Source of the DNA: Cyanobacteria bacterium SIG31
GTDB taxonomy: Bacteria > Cyanobacteriota > Vampirovibrionia > Gastranaerophilales > Gastranaerophilaceae
NCBI GenBank assembly: GCA_015152465.1
Contig: SUTX01000003.1
Location: forward strand, 39,707 to 103,706
DNA: 64,000 nt
Direction: 5' to 3'
The position numbers were made by a program, and so were the translations under genes. Under the pieces are notes generated by a model. The model did not search any database and was not told where the DNA came from. It saw only the letters and a program-made list of their open reading frames with translations. Positions 51,029-60,461 of this stretch are shown piece after piece; positions within the stretch are counted from its first letter, which is position 1; each line of letters opens with the position of its first letter.

Positions 51029-51616
51029 ATGAAAACAAAGATAATCGGAAGTGTTGACATATTAACCAATAAATTTACAAAATTTGGCCGAGAAAGAAAT
51101 AATTTAATACATGAACTTGAAGAAATAGGTTACAGGCAATTTAGAGAACGAGTCCTCAAAGATAAGTCAAGAGTGTTACTTGCTTATAAACCTGGAAAAG
51201 ACCTGGCAGGATGTGCTTTCCGCTTATACCCAGACTTAGCAATGGAGCAAAAAACATATTCAAAAAAACATTTTTTATTACCTAACAACCCAACAGAAAT
51301 CTCAATATCAAAAATTTTTGCAAATAATAAAGGTGAAGCAACTAAAGAAATACATAAAAAAATCAGAACCGATAATAAAGGACTATTATTAAACTACGAA
51401 TACACTATGGACGATTTAGAGAACTCAATACTAATTAAGAAAAAATTCTCTATTGATGGGTTCAGAGAATTTGTCTTAGGCTTAAAAAATTTCAATGAAT
51501 TCTATACTAAAGAAATAGGAAATAATAGAAAGTATTCTTTCTATAGGCATACTGATGGAACTAAGACTTATATTAAAAATATAAACGGTGAAGAATATAT
51601 TTTCCGTTCAAAATAA
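51029..51616 (+). CDS. Unrecognised 195-residue basic protein
   Basis: I do not recognise this protein. It is basic, with Lys, Arg, Asn and Tyr enrichment, and has no signal peptide or membrane helix. Segments such as KKHFLLPNNPTEISISKIFA and TDGTKTYIKNINGEEYIFR suggest an alpha/beta fold with a short final beta-sheet. AAAGGAG lies 11 bases before ATG 51029, so translation is likely real. It is 188 bases upstream of glgA on the same strand and could share its transcript, but nothing links it to glycogen. Confidence 0.65.
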   Translation: MKTKIIGSVDILTNKFTKFGRERNNLIHELEEIGYRQFRERVLKDKSRVLLAYKPGKDLAGCAFRLYPDLAMEQKTYSKKHFLLPNNPTEISISKIFANNKGEATKEIHKKIRTDNKGLLLNYEYTMDDLENSILIKKKFSIDGFREFVLGLKNFNEFYTKEIGNNRKYSFYRHTDGTKTYIKNINGEEYIFRSK

Positions 51617-51804
51617 AATACAAATAAACTACGGGGATAATATATAGGACGAAATTGAAATTTATCGATTTCGTCCGTTTTGTAAAAAATAGGCTTTACT
51701 TTTTTGTCAATAAGTTCTATAATCCATGTACAAGAGAGGGTAAATATTTTTGGTTTAGTCCCCACCCCACAACTATCCGTTTAATCTTACAAGGAGTAGA
51801 AGTA

Positions 51805-53247
51805 ATGAAGATTTTATTTGCAGCAGCAGAAGTAGCACCTTTTTCAAAAGCCGGTGGTTTATCTGATGTCGTTGGTAGCCTGCCAAAATCATTAGAACAA
51901 GATGCAGAGATAGCTATTTTTACCCCTCTACATGGTTGTATAGATAAAGCAAAATTGGGAATAAAAGAACTAGAAAATTCTGAAATGTGGATAACTTTTG
52001 GCTCATCTCCACATAAGTTTAAACTTCATATGACAAAGCTACCTGAAACAAATATAAATGTATTTTTCATAGAAAATGATTGGTATTTTTCTTGCTTTCA
52101 AGAAATTTATCCAAAATGGCTTGATACAAGATACGAACACGAAAGATACGTTGCTTTTTCACTTGCAACATTAGAGTATGCAAAACAACTTAATTTTAAA
52201 GCCGATATTATACATTCAAATGATTGGCATACAGCAATGATTCCTCTTTATATCAAAGCAAATTACAAATTTGATGAGTTTTGGAAAGATACTAAAAATG
52301 TATTTGAAATTCACAATCTTGCATATCAAGGAATTTGGTTTGAAGACATTCTAGATTTCGCAAACATGCGTAAAGATATTGTTTATAACGAGTGGGGATG
52401 CGAACACTACGGGCGTGTAAACTGGATGAAAGGTGCAATAAACTACTCTGACAAAGTTTTAGTTGTCTCACCAAAATATGCAGAAGAAATACTTGGAGAT
52501 GAATTCGGTGAAGGTATGGACTATACTCTTCGAGGTCATACTCACAAAATACACGGGATTCTGAATGGTATAGACTATAACGTATTTAACCCTAAAACAG
52601 ATAAAAATTTGGTCAAAAATTATGATATAAAATCATTAAAAAATAAAGAAGAAAACAAAAAAGCTATACTAAAAGAATTCGGACTAACTTATAAAAAAGA
52701 TCGTCCTCTAATAGCACTAATTTCGAGACTTGTTGAACAAAAAGGTATTGACCTGATTAGACAAGTTGAAAATGATTTAATAAATATGGATGCTGATTTT
52801 ATTTTCTTAGGCTCAGGAGATAATTCATATGAAAACATGTTTATTTGGCTATCAAATAACACTCCAAACATAAGAACTTATGTTGGTTACAGGGGAGACC
52901 TAGCAAACCTTATATATGCCGGATCAGATTTCTTCCTTATGCCATCCAAGTTTGAGCCTTGCGGGCTCTCACAGCTTATAGCTATGCGTTACGGTTCATT
53001 ACCAATAGTGAGAGTCACTGGCGGTTTAGATAATACCGTTGTAGGGTATCCTTTAGACAATTCAACAGGGTTTAAATTCTGGGGCTATAATGGCTGGGCT
53101 ATGAAAGGTGCAATACAATGTGCCTTAGACGTATACAAAGACAAATACACGCTTAATGCTATGCGAGAATCTGCAATGAAAGCAGATTTCAGCTGGGCTG
53201 AAAGTTCTAAAAAATATCTAGATCTTTATAAATCATTAATTAGTTAA
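51805..53247 (+). CDS. glgA: Glycogen synthase (ADP-glucose type)
   Basis: The 480-residue product is a GT5 glycosyltransferase that adds glucose from ADP-glucose to glycogen. The N-terminal domain has the signature KAGGLSDVVGSLPK (K15 and following) and HSNDWHTAMIPLYIK. The C-terminal half has ISRLVEQKGIDLI, LMPSKFEPCGLSQLIAMRYG, and TGGLDNTVV. The ATG at 51805 has AAGGAG 10 bases upstream; earlier in-frame starts would add about 50 residues unlike the family. glgB/glgC are not adjacent. The GH13-like protein at 28376 could act on the same polymer. The C-terminus ends in a family-like SLIS helix. A terminator follows. Confidence 0.96.
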   Translation: MKILFAAAEVAPFSKAGGLSDVVGSLPKSLEQDAEIAIFTPLHGCIDKAKLGIKELENSEMWITFGSSPHKFKLHMTKLPETNINVFFIENDWYFSCFQEIYPKWLDTRYEHERYVAFSLATLEYAKQLNFKADIIHSNDWHTAMIPLYIKANYKFDEFWKDTKNVFEIHNLAYQGIWFEDILDFANMRKDIVYNEWGCEHYGRVNWMKGAINYSDKVLVVSPKYAEEILGDEFGEGMDYTLRGHTHKIHGILNGIDYNVFNPKTDKNLVKNYDIKSLKNKEENKKAILKEFGLTYKKDRPLIALISRLVEQKGIDLIRQVENDLINMDADFIFLGSGDNSYENMFIWLSNNTPNIRTYVGYRGDLANLIYAGSDFFLMPSKFEPCGLSQLIAMRYGSLPIVRVTGGLDNTVVGYPLDNSTGFKFWGYNGWAMKGAIQCALDVYKDKYTLNAMRESAMKADFSWAESSKKYLDLYKSLIS

Positions 53248-53266
53248 TTCTTACATTCAATAAAAA

Positions 53267-53301
53267 AACAGGATTGAGCTTATATAAAACTCAACCCTGT
53301 T
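53267..53301. terminator. Terminator between glgA and pgk
   Basis: AACAGGATTGAG and CTCAACCCTGTT pair with one mismatch around an 11-base loop, then TTAATATTTT. It serves glgA and, in reverse, pgk. Confidence 0.8.
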
Positions 53302-53332
53302 TAATATTTTTTATAAAACCTTTTTAAAAGTT

Positions 53333-54529
53333 TTACACTTCATCAAGTGCTGCAACACCTGGAAGAACTTTTCCTTCGATAAATTCAAGAGATGCTCCAC
53401 CACCAGTTGAAACGTGAGTGAAATCTTCAGCTTTGCAGAATTTCTTAGCCGCAGAAACTGAATCACCACCACCGATAACTGAAACAGCACCATTTTTAGT
53501 AGCTTCAACAATTGCAGCAAGAACAGCTTTTGTACCTTCTGCAAAAGCTGGATTTTCAAATGCACCAACAGGTCCGTTCATCAAGATTGTTTTAGAAGAC
53601 TTAAGAACTTCTGCAAAAGCTTTTCTTGATTCAAGACCAGCATCAACGCCTTCGAAACCATCTGGAATTTCGTTAATAGCAACGAATTTATTTGTTCCGT
53701 TACCTGAGAAATCGTCAGTAACTAAAACGTCTGTAGCCATAACTAGCTTAACACCTTTAGCAGCAGCTTTTGCTTCAATAGCTTTTGCAACTTCGATTTG
53801 GTCATCTTCACAAATTGAGTTACCGATTTTACCTCCGTTAGCTTTAACGAAAGTATAAGCCATACCACCACCGATGATTAAATTATCAACTTTATCAATT
53901 AAATTTTCTAAAACACCGATTTTAGAAGAAACTTTTGCACCACCTACAACAGCTGTGAATGGTCTTACAGGATTATCAAGAGCTTGTGATAAACATCTTA
54001 ATTCTTTTTCCATTAATAGACCAGAAACAGCAGGTTTAACAAGCTTAGCTAATTTAGCTGTTGAAGTGTGATTTCTGTGAGCTGCACCAAAAGCATCATT
54101 AACATAAAAATCACCAAGTTTTGCTAATTCTTCAGCAAAAGTCATGTCATCATCTTTTGCTTCTTCAGCTTTATAGTAACGAATATTTTCTAATAAAGCG
54201 ATTTGACCATCTTGAAGTTTTTCAACATAAGCTGGAGCTTCTTCAACTGATGGAATAAATACGATTTCTTCGCCAAAAACTTTTGACATATATTTTGCAA
54301 CTGGAGCAAGTGTGAATTCTGGGTTCTTTTCTCCTTTTGGTCTACCCAAGTGAGCCATAAGAATAACTTTAGCCCCTTTTGCTTTTAATTCGTTAACTGT
54401 AGGAACGATAGCTTGAATACGAGTATCGTCTGTAACATTTTTGTTTTCATCAAGAGGAACATTTACATCAACTCTAACAAGAGCTCTTTTACCTCTAATT
54501 TCGCCTAAATCTTTGATTGATTTTTTCAT
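53333..54529 (-). CDS. pgk: Phosphoglycerate kinase
   Basis: The 398-residue product is the glycolytic enzyme that makes ATP from 1,3-bisphosphoglycerate. Signatures include RVDVNVPLDENKNVTDDTRI at residues 18-37, LGRPKGEKNP near residue 62, AFGAAHRNHTS, GGAKVSSKIGVLENL, and the C-terminal GGGDSVSAAKKF with GGGASLEF. Length and motifs are fully normal. ATG 54529 follows GGAAGAG. It is a single-gene unit, with the Ala-rich protein gene 74 bases upstream on the same strand and its own promoter in that gap. Confidence 0.97.
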   Translation of the reverse strand: MKKSIKDLGEIRGKRALVRVDVNVPLDENKNVTDDTRIQAIVPTVNELKAKGAKVILMAHLGRPKGEKNPEFTLAPVAKYMSKVFGEEIVFIPSVEEAPAYVEKLQDGQIALLENIRYYKAEEAKDDDMTFAEELAKLGDFYVNDAFGAAHRNHTSTAKLAKLVKPAVSGLLMEKELRCLSQALDNPVRPFTAVVGGAKVSSKIGVLENLIDKVDNLIIGGGMAYTFVKANGGKIGNSICEDDQIEVAKAIEAKAAAKGVKLVMATDVLVTDDFSGNGTNKFVAINEIPDGFEGVDAGLESRKAFAEVLKSSKTILMNGPVGAFENPAFAEGTKAVLAAIVEATKNGAVSVIGGGDSVSAAKKFCKAEDFTHVSTGGGASLEFIEGKVLPGVAALDEV

Positions 54530-54562
54530 TAGTCTCTTCCTTTCTTTTTAAAAAGCATGAAT

Positions 54563-54571
54563 ATTATACCA
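54563..54571 (-). promoter_or_regulatory. Extended -10 promoter of pgk
   Basis: On the minus strand, TTGGTATAAT provides the TGn extension and a perfect -10. Transcription would start about 25 bases before the pgk ATG. No good -35 is seen. Confidence 0.45.
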
Positions 54572-54603
54572 AAAAAGAAAGTCATGAGATACAATATTTT
54601 AAA

Positions 54604-56397
54604 TTAAGCTTGTTGTTCTTTATTCTTCTGTAGTTCTTGTGGATTCTTTCTATTACTAGCAACCATACCAAATGTACCTTTTGAAGAGATGGTGTTATTT
54701 TCTTCAGCTGTTTTAATTGCTGTTATATCCGCTTCTTTCGGAGGAGCTACATCGTTCGGCATTTTGATTTCTAAATCTTCAACACCACCCATAAGTCCGT
54801 CATAATTATCAATTTCGACTTCGTACATCTCATTAGTAACTACATTAATATCTTGAGCTGTTTCTCTCATTTTAATTTCGTTACCAATTTCGCTTGCCCA
54901 TTTAAATTGTTCTGTTGCTCCATAAGTAGACATAGCTACCCCGGCAAGTCCCATTACACCAAATGCATACGCCCAAGCAGTTGCGCCAAAAGCCCAAGAG
55001 CCTGATGCTGCAAGGGCAAATGCTTGTGCCGCAGACCAACCTCCTGATGCAACATTCAAGGTTTGAGCTCCACCCTCTACATAGCACATTATTTGGGCAG
55101 CCTTATCAAAGCCGGCCGCATATCCGGTTAGCCCGTCAACCTCTGCGACTGTTTGTGCAGCATAATCATATCCATCTTGGTATGTTTCCATATCAGAATG
55201 TACTTCACCAACGACATCCGTTGCCTCTTCTTGAGTTTTAACAATCAATTGTCCTGTCTCTTGCAAATAGCCAACTAAAGATTTATAAGTAGATTTTTCC
55301 ACCTCATTTAAACCTTGACCTGAGTCTATTTTAGCTTTTAAAGAGAGATATGTTTGCATATATAAATCATATTCTGTTTTTTGCTCTTCAATTTCAACAT
55401 TAGCTTCTTCATTAAGCATGTATGCTTCATCGGATAGCGCAGCAAGCTCATCTGCCATATAGCTCATTTCTTCTTGAGTTTCACCCAGTGCTCCCTGAGC
55501 ATTCATCATTTCATTTTGTAAACTATCACAAGCTTGCTTTTCTTCTTTATTCGCACGTTTTGCCATATATGCAGTACCAGTCGCTAAGGCCATTGTACAG
55601 CCAATAATACAGCCTAAAGACTTCCCAACGTTTTTCGTTGCTTGTTCTAAAACTTTTTCTCCACCTTCTTTAGCAAGTTCCTTCGCTGCAGTTCCTGCCA
55701 TATTTCCTGAAGCACCTTTCACAGCTTCCTTACTCGCCTCTGTCAAGGCTTTTTTAGTAACTTCCTTACCCGCTTTCTTAGCAGCTTCTTTTGCTGCTTC
55801 TTTTGCGGCTTCCTGAATTATTGCCTGAGATAAAGCTTTTCCAATAACCCCTTTACCAAGTGTTTCAGCAATTTTTTCAGAGGCAACTTTAGCCGTTTCT
55901 GCTGCAATACTAGCTGTAATACTAGCTGCAATTTCTTCTGCAGTTAAAGTTATCCCTTTTTTAACAGCTTGCTTAGCAGCTTCTTCTGCAGCAGCAGCTG
56001 CAGCTTGCTTCGCAGCTGCTATTGCTACTTGTTTCGCAACTTCTTCTCCTACTTTTCCAGCTACAGCAGCCCCAATTGCTCCTGTCGCAGCACCAATAAC
56101 TCCGGAAGCTCCATGACCTGAGACAGCTGTCGCATCATCCGCTAGTTCTTTTTCGTAGCCAGTTGTATCTTGTCCGGAATCATATCCTTTCTCATAATAT
56201 TCATCGTAATCATCGTCATCAAAATCATATTCATTTACATCATCGGAAATACTGTTTTGCCAAGAAGATATTCTATCTTGCCAATACGATACGATTTTAC
56301 CCATTTCTTGAGGAGTAGTACCCAAAGTATTACCATAACAATGGTAATCCAGATAGGCTCTTCGGCATAATGCTTCTGATGTGATAGTAACTGCCAC
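54604..56397 (-). CDS. Large Ala-rich helical protein (translocator- or effector-like)
   Basis: The 597-residue product has three parts. Residues 1-85 are acidic, ending in an Asp/Tyr-rich stretch (EYDFDDDDYDEYYEKGYD). Residues 95-260 are an Ala/Lys/Glu-rich amphipathic helix region (AKQVAIAAAKQAAAAAAEEA is typical). Residues 290-597 are coiled coil interrupted by hydrophobic helices near 270 and 470-500 (SWAFGATAWAYAFGVMGLAG). There is no Sec signal. Coiled coils plus paired hydrophobic helices without a signal resemble type III secretion translocators, but sequence identity to a known one is not evident to me. It is alternatively a phage-borne virion or moron gene, since the phage module lies just upstream. 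AAAAGGAG is close before ATG 56397. Confidence 0.7.
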   Translation of the reverse strand: MAVTITSEALCRRAYLDYHCYGNTLGTTPQEMGKIVSYWQDRISSWQNSISDDVNEYDFDDDDYDEYYEKGYDSGQDTTGYEKELADDATAVSGHGASGVIGAATGAIGAAVAGKVGEEVAKQVAIAAAKQAAAAAAEEAAKQAVKKGITLTAEEIAASITASIAAETAKVASEKIAETLGKGVIGKALSQAIIQEAAKEAAKEAAKKAGKEVTKKALTEASKEAVKGASGNMAGTAAKELAKEGGEKVLEQATKNVGKSLGCIIGCTMALATGTAYMAKRANKEEKQACDSLQNEMMNAQGALGETQEEMSYMADELAALSDEAYMLNEEANVEIEEQKTEYDLYMQTYLSLKAKIDSGQGLNEVEKSTYKSLVGYLQETGQLIVKTQEEATDVVGEVHSDMETYQDGYDYAAQTVAEVDGLTGYAAGFDKAAQIMCYVEGGAQTLNVASGGWSAAQAFALAASGSWAFGATAWAYAFGVMGLAGVAMSTYGATEQFKWASEIGNEIKMRETAQDINVVTNEMYEVEIDNYDGLMGGVEDLEIKMPNDVAPPKEADITAIKTAEENNTISSKGTFGMVASNRKNPQELQKNKEQQA

Positions 56398-56737
56398 TTT
56401 TACTCCTTTTGTTTTATCCCTTTATTGTATATAACGGCATATTTTTCTAAAACTTTAATATTTTTCACGATAAAACCACACCATCACGGAAATACACACA
56501 CTGCAAGGGTTTTTGGGTTTACAAAACTTAACATGCCGCAGTTTCACTACGTCGTAACGGCATTAATGTCAAGTTCTGCTCTCCGTTTGCATCTGCCTAC
56601 ACAAAATCCACAAAAAAACCTCCCGAAACGGGAGGAAATTTTGAGCGATGAGGATTCAATATCATAATAAAATCAAATCCTCGATATTACATTAAACTTT
56701 GTGGGAAGTATAAGGCTAGATAAATCTGTTAATATGC
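56398..56737. other. Gene-poor spacer with an open frame of uncertain status (56425-56667, +)
   Basis: The spacer between the Ala-rich gene and the terminase gene contains an 80-codon open frame on the plus strand. Its second half, FGFTKLNMPQFHYVV and ALRLHLPTQNPQKNLP, is written in more GC-rich DNA than its surroundings and has the look of small phage accessory frames. No ribosome site is seen, and the phage terminator at 56612-56635 lies inside it. An inverted repeat GAGGATT / AATCCTC flanks 56650-56682. It is probably not expressed as a protein; a remnant or small RNA is possible. Confidence 0.25.
56612..56635 (-). terminator. Terminator of the phage gene cluster
   Basis: On the minus strand, CCTCCCG and CGGGAGG around TTT are followed by TTTTTTT. 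It lies about 100 bases past the terminase stop codon. Confidence 0.88.
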
Positions 56738-58039
56738 TTAACACTTAACTCGCCAATAATATTCAACTAGATAACTTATCGCATCAAAGGGGTGTTCCAA
56801 AAACTTCGCATCACGACTTGATTTTATCTGCGTATGGCTTGGAACATCCACAATGCTGGTACCCTCCTTAAAAGAAAGATTATAAATATTATACAGAATC
56901 CATTTACATCTACGAGGGTCAACAAACAGATGTCTTTCTCCTTTTGAATTTTTTACACGAGCATTAAATGCTGAAATCCTATTCAATATAGGTGGATTAT
57001 AATCTCTCAAGCGGAATTTAATATCATTATAACCGTGCTCTAGTAATGCATTTTTTATTATCGCATAATTGGTATACTCACTCTGTGTGCTTCTATTATC
57101 ACCCGACGCATCTCCATTAATTATAATTTCCGACTTATGCTTAGGATAACGCCTCAAAAATTCTTCAACACATTGTTGCGTTGTAGTTTTTTCAATAACA
57201 ATTTCATCAAAAAAATAAACATCATTGTCATCTTTGTGTGCTAATGCCCAACACATAGGATCAACGTTAAAATCACAGGTAAGATGCAATGGCAAGTTTG
57301 GATTATATTTCAAGTTTAATTTATTAGCATCGTTAAAACCTTTAACAACAAGTCCAGAAGAATAATCTCCAAATTCACCTAAAACATTGATTTTATAATA
57401 TTCTTCGTCGAAGCTTTCTTTCATTGATTGTATGAAATGTGGCGGTAAATAAATATTGTTTGTCGTTGGAGCTATCACTAGCCTATAGTTTTCTTTTGAA
57501 TGTTCTACAAATCTTCGCCAAATCCAGCCTTTATCAGGTTGAGGGTTTGTATGACCAAATAGTCTATAGCGAAAATCAACCCAATTTTTCCCTCTATAAG
57601 TATTTCTTAAACGTCCCAGTAGCTGTTTGAAAGAAGAATCAGTTATCTGTGATGCTTCTTCAATTTCTGCCCAATGTAAATTTAATGACTTAAATTTTTC
57701 AGGGTCTTCTAGTGCTGAGAAAAGAATCTCAGAACCATTTGAAAATTGTATTATTTTATCAACTTTATTATAAGTATAATCTTTTTCTTCAATAAAACCC
57801 AAAGCTTCTAGATGATCTAAGTAGCTAACTAGAGTAGTTTTGCGAACAAGCTCATATTCCTTAGCTCCGACTAAACCTCGACACCCTGGATACTTTTTTG
57901 CCAATAGAATTCCTAATAGCGAGCCGCACCAAGTCTTACCACTACCATACCCACCTTGATACAAGGCAACATCTAGAGAATTTGAATGAGGGATTTCAAT
58001 AAATTCTCGTTGTTTGTCAAGTAACTTATATTTAACCAT
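56738..58039 (-). CDS. Phage terminase large subunit
   Basis: The 433-residue product is the DNA-packaging motor. The N-terminal ATPase has Walker A GGYGSGKT at 29-36 and an acidic Walker B in NLHWAEIEEASQ near residue 135. The C-terminal RNase H-like nuclease has Asp residues in LTCDFNVDPMCW (about 260) and INGDASGDNRST (about 315), with a late HPFDAISYLVEYY. ATG 58039 is preceded by GGAGGTGA; the in-frame ATG at 58078 is less likely. In most phages this gene heads the packaging-head cluster, but here it is the last gene of the transcript, and no portal gene follows. Confidence 0.92.
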   Translation of the reverse strand: MVKYKLLDKQREFIEIPHSNSLDVALYQGGYGSGKTWCGSLLGILLAKKYPGCRGLVGAKEYELVRKTTLVSYLDHLEALGFIEEKDYTYNKVDKIIQFSNGSEILFSALEDPEKFKSLNLHWAEIEEASQITDSSFKQLLGRLRNTYRGKNWVDFRYRLFGHTNPQPDKGWIWRRFVEHSKENYRLVIAPTTNNIYLPPHFIQSMKESFDEEYYKINVLGEFGDYSSGLVVKGFNDANKLNLKYNPNLPLHLTCDFNVDPMCWALAHKDDNDVYFFDEIVIEKTTTQQCVEEFLRRYPKHKSEIIINGDASGDNRSTQSEYTNYAIIKNALLEHGYNDIKFRLRDYNPPILNRISAFNARVKNSKGERHLFVDPRRCKWILYNIYNLSFKEGTSIVDVPSHTQIKSSRDAKFLEHPFDAISYLVEYYWRVKC

Positions 58040-58043
58040 TAAA

Positions 58044-58499
58044 TCACCTCCAATCACAAAATCTCTGATAAAAATCAACTGAATGCTTCATACAAAAACG
58101 TTTGAAAGGATATACATCTGAAGCTTCCAATAAGGCATTGAAAACTTGTGATGAAAATTTACGGTCATTATCTATATAACCGTGATTTTCGCACAACACA
58201 TCATGAATCAAAGCTGCTATAAGAAACTTATTATCAGTATTTGCCCCTATTACACGCCAAAAAAAACGGGGCACTGATGCCCCGTCATAACAATATCCTT
58301 TTGGAATCTCAAATTTATATTCTTTTTTTGTTTTATTATCTATTAATTTAACTTTCAATAATTTTTTATTAATAAAAGGATATTTTTTTATAGATTTCTT
58401 CACTTTTTCGGAGGTTGAAGGAGTGATATACCGAATCCCAACTCGTGGATAATCCTCAAAAAAAACACTTACATACTTATTTGAATACCACTCAAGCAT
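58044..58499 (-). CDS. DUF1353-family phage protein
   Basis: The 151-residue product has the DUF1353 core: FEIPKGYCYDGASVPRFFWR, then FLIAALIHDVLCENHGY and DNDRKFSSQVFNALLEA. The family is common in tailed phages of many hosts, usually near tail or lysis genes. Its function is unknown; a conserved His/Asp pair (IHDVLCEN) hints at a metal site. The ATG at 58499 is chosen because GGAGGTGA lies 5 bases upstream; the in-frame ATG at 58544 lacks one. It ends 4 bases before the terminase gene's start and just after the preceding gene's stop. Confidence 0.8.
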   Translation of the reverse strand: MLEWYSNKYVSVFFEDYPRVGIRYITPSTSEKVKKSIKKYPFINKKLLKVKLIDNKTKKEYKFEIPKGYCYDGASVPRFFWRVIGANTDNKFLIAALIHDVLCENHGYIDNDRKFSSQVFNALLEASDVYPFKRFCMKHSVDFYQRFCDWR

Positions 58500-58500
58500 T

Positions 58501-58935
58501 CTATTCACCTCCAACTGTTGGTTTTTCAAAACTCTTATTCTCAAATAAATAATCTAATTGCTCTTTTGAATACCCCAAAGAAGATCCTATTGTTGTAATT
58601 AAAGGATTACCCCTATAATATTCATTTGCATATTCAAACTCTATTAAAGCTTCTTCATCAGTAATTCCTGACTTTATCTGTTGAGGAGTTATACCACAAT
58701 CCTTGTACAAGGCAAGAAAGACTTCCCTTTTAGTTAACTTTAATTTAGCAATCCTTTCTTCTTCTTGTTGAGCTTGTTTTTCTTCCCAAGCTTCATTTTT
58801 TAACACATACTCTTCACCGTCTAAAACATATTCTTTTTCTGTTTCTTCAATCCGATCAAGATTATACAAAACCTTATCTATTGGGCTTTTCGTATATGAT
58901 ACAATTCTATTTTTTTGATAACCTAAATACATCAT
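58501..58935 (-). CDS. Small phage protein, possibly tail-fibre assembly or chaperone
   Basis: The 144-residue product begins with a short beta segment (MMYLGYQKNRIVSYTKSP), continues with an acidic coiled helix (EEKQAQQEEERIAKLKLTKR) and ends in an alpha-helical domain with GITPQQIKSGITDEEALIEF. Its position directly after the tail-fibre gene, overlapping it by 1 base, is that of tail-fibre assembly chaperones. The sequence itself is not one I can assign. The final GYSKEQLDYLFENKSFE may be a small helical domain. Confidence 0.6.
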   Translation of the reverse strand: MMYLGYQKNRIVSYTKSPIDKVLYNLDRIEETEKEYVLDGEEYVLKNEAWEEKQAQQEEERIAKLKLTKREVFLALYKDCGITPQQIKSGITDEEALIEFEYANEYYRGNPLITTIGSSLGYSKEQLDYLFENKSFEKPTVGGE

Positions 58936-60461
58936 TATTCTGCTCCCTCATCGTAGTAAAATCTAAACATATCATTTGCTTGTCCCGTCTTTAAATCACT
59001 ATAAATACAAGATATAGACTCATTTTTTTGTACTGGAATAAATATACTAAACTCTTCACTAGCCTCTCCACTAAATAAAGATTTAAACTTGCCAGAAAGA
59101 GATGCGTAAGAATTAGCTCCATTACATACTCGGCACAAGGCCACCCAACCATTTGCTGGTAAAGTATAAGTTGACCCACTTGCAAGTAAAGTTAAATTTA
59201 AATATCTATCAGACGGTTTACCATAAAAAGTAAGCAAATTTTTTCCAACCATAGAAATATTAGAGATATCAGTATCAATTCTAGACTCAATCCCTTGATT
59301 CACTTGCTCAAGTATCTCCATACCTTGTTTTATAACATTGGTAACACCTTCATAGTTTGTTGTATTACCCACACAAATATAAAGATATTTTGTATCATCT
59401 AGCTTTAATACATTTGAAGTGTCTGCAACAATACCCGACATTTCTGGATTACTAGTAATACCTGTTGCCCATTTTGTCGCATTTAATGAAATATCTCCAC
59501 CAGAAGAAAGGTTTGTTCCAACAAGTTGCGGAGTTGTAGCAGTATAAGTACTAAGAGTCAAGCCCACATTCGTTGAACTTGTTGTTTGGTTGGCATAACG
59601 AACATCTGAACCATTAGTTGTGATACCTAAAGCATTACCATTACCAGCTACTGGGGTTTCATTATTCACCCCATTTATAGCAAAGTATTTATTTCGAGGC
59701 AAGAATATACGCTCATTTGCTGTATCAACTCCATAGAACCAAGCTGAGCCCATAGTATCATAGAAAGTATCAACAGCATCCTTGTCGTTAATATCGTAAT
59801 ATTGATGACCATTTGAAGCTTCTTTAATTGTAATAGTAGAAGTTCCCAGTGTTATTTGAGTTGCCGTAGCAGCATTAAATTCGTCCAAACATTTATTATA
59901 AAAATCAGGATAACCATATCTTGTACCAGCAATAGCCTCTTTATAAACATAAGAACCCTGCAAAGCCCAACCCTGTGATTCTTCATAATTCAATATATAA
60001 TCGTATAACTTTATATCAAATAAATTATGGGTGTTCTTAGTTTCCCAATACAATTTTTCCCCATCTGTACAAAGTACTTTTTTAGAATTTCCGTATTGTT
60101 CTGGTATAACTGCATCAAAAGTTGTATATTCTAAATCGTTTGCCAATTCACTAACTTTTACAGGGATTTCTGATTTTAAAGCATAATCACCAGAATCTTG
60201 TTTTTCGGAAATCTTTTCCTCCAATGAATTTTTAATCGATTCAATATATGTAATAGTTACATCTGAGTTTTGTTCAGCATAATACTGTGCATTATCTCTA
60301 TGTTCTTTTGCCTCATTTTTATATTTTTCAGCCAATTCTGCAAAGTATTGAGCTTTATTATTTGTTGCAGAAATTATTTGTTTTGTGTTATTCAAAGATA
60401 TTTTTAATTCTCCCCCAGAAGTTCCTGTATATATTTTTGCAGAATTATTTTGATTATTCAC
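58935..60461 (-). CDS. Phage tail fibre / receptor-binding protein
   Basis: The 508-residue product has an N-terminal trimer-like helical segment (about residues 20-80, with KYKNEAKEHRDNAQYYAEQN), linker strands, and a large Asn/Thr/Gly-rich C-terminal region. ANERIFLPRNKYFAINGVNN near residue 250 resembles the collar-type segment of tail fibres. The tip likely binds the host surface. The start is the GTG at 60461: AAAGGTGG lies 5 bases upstream, while an in-frame ATG further upstream would add a hydrophobic 18-residue tail. It overlaps the preceding gene by 8 bases, so the two are translationally coupled. Confidence 0.75.
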   Translation of the reverse strand: MNNQNNSAKIYTGTSGGELKISLNNTKQIISATNNKAQYFAELAEKYKNEAKEHRDNAQYYAEQNSDVTITYIESIKNSLEEKISEKQDSGDYALKSEIPVKVSELANDLEYTTFDAVIPEQYGNSKKVLCTDGEKLYWETKNTHNLFDIKLYDYILNYEESQGWALQGSYVYKEAIAGTRYGYPDFYNKCLDEFNAATATQITLGTSTITIKEASNGHQYYDINDKDAVDTFYDTMGSAWFYGVDTANERIFLPRNKYFAINGVNNETPVAGNGNALGITTNGSDVRYANQTTSSTNVGLTLSTYTATTPQLVGTNLSSGGDISLNATKWATGITSNPEMSGIVADTSNVLKLDDTKYLYICVGNTTNYEGVTNVIKQGMEILEQVNQGIESRIDTDISNISMVGKNLLTFYGKPSDRYLNLTLLASGSTYTLPANGWVALCRVCNGANSYASLSGKFKSLFSGEASEEFSIFIPVQKNESISCIYSDLKTGQANDMFRFYYDEGAE

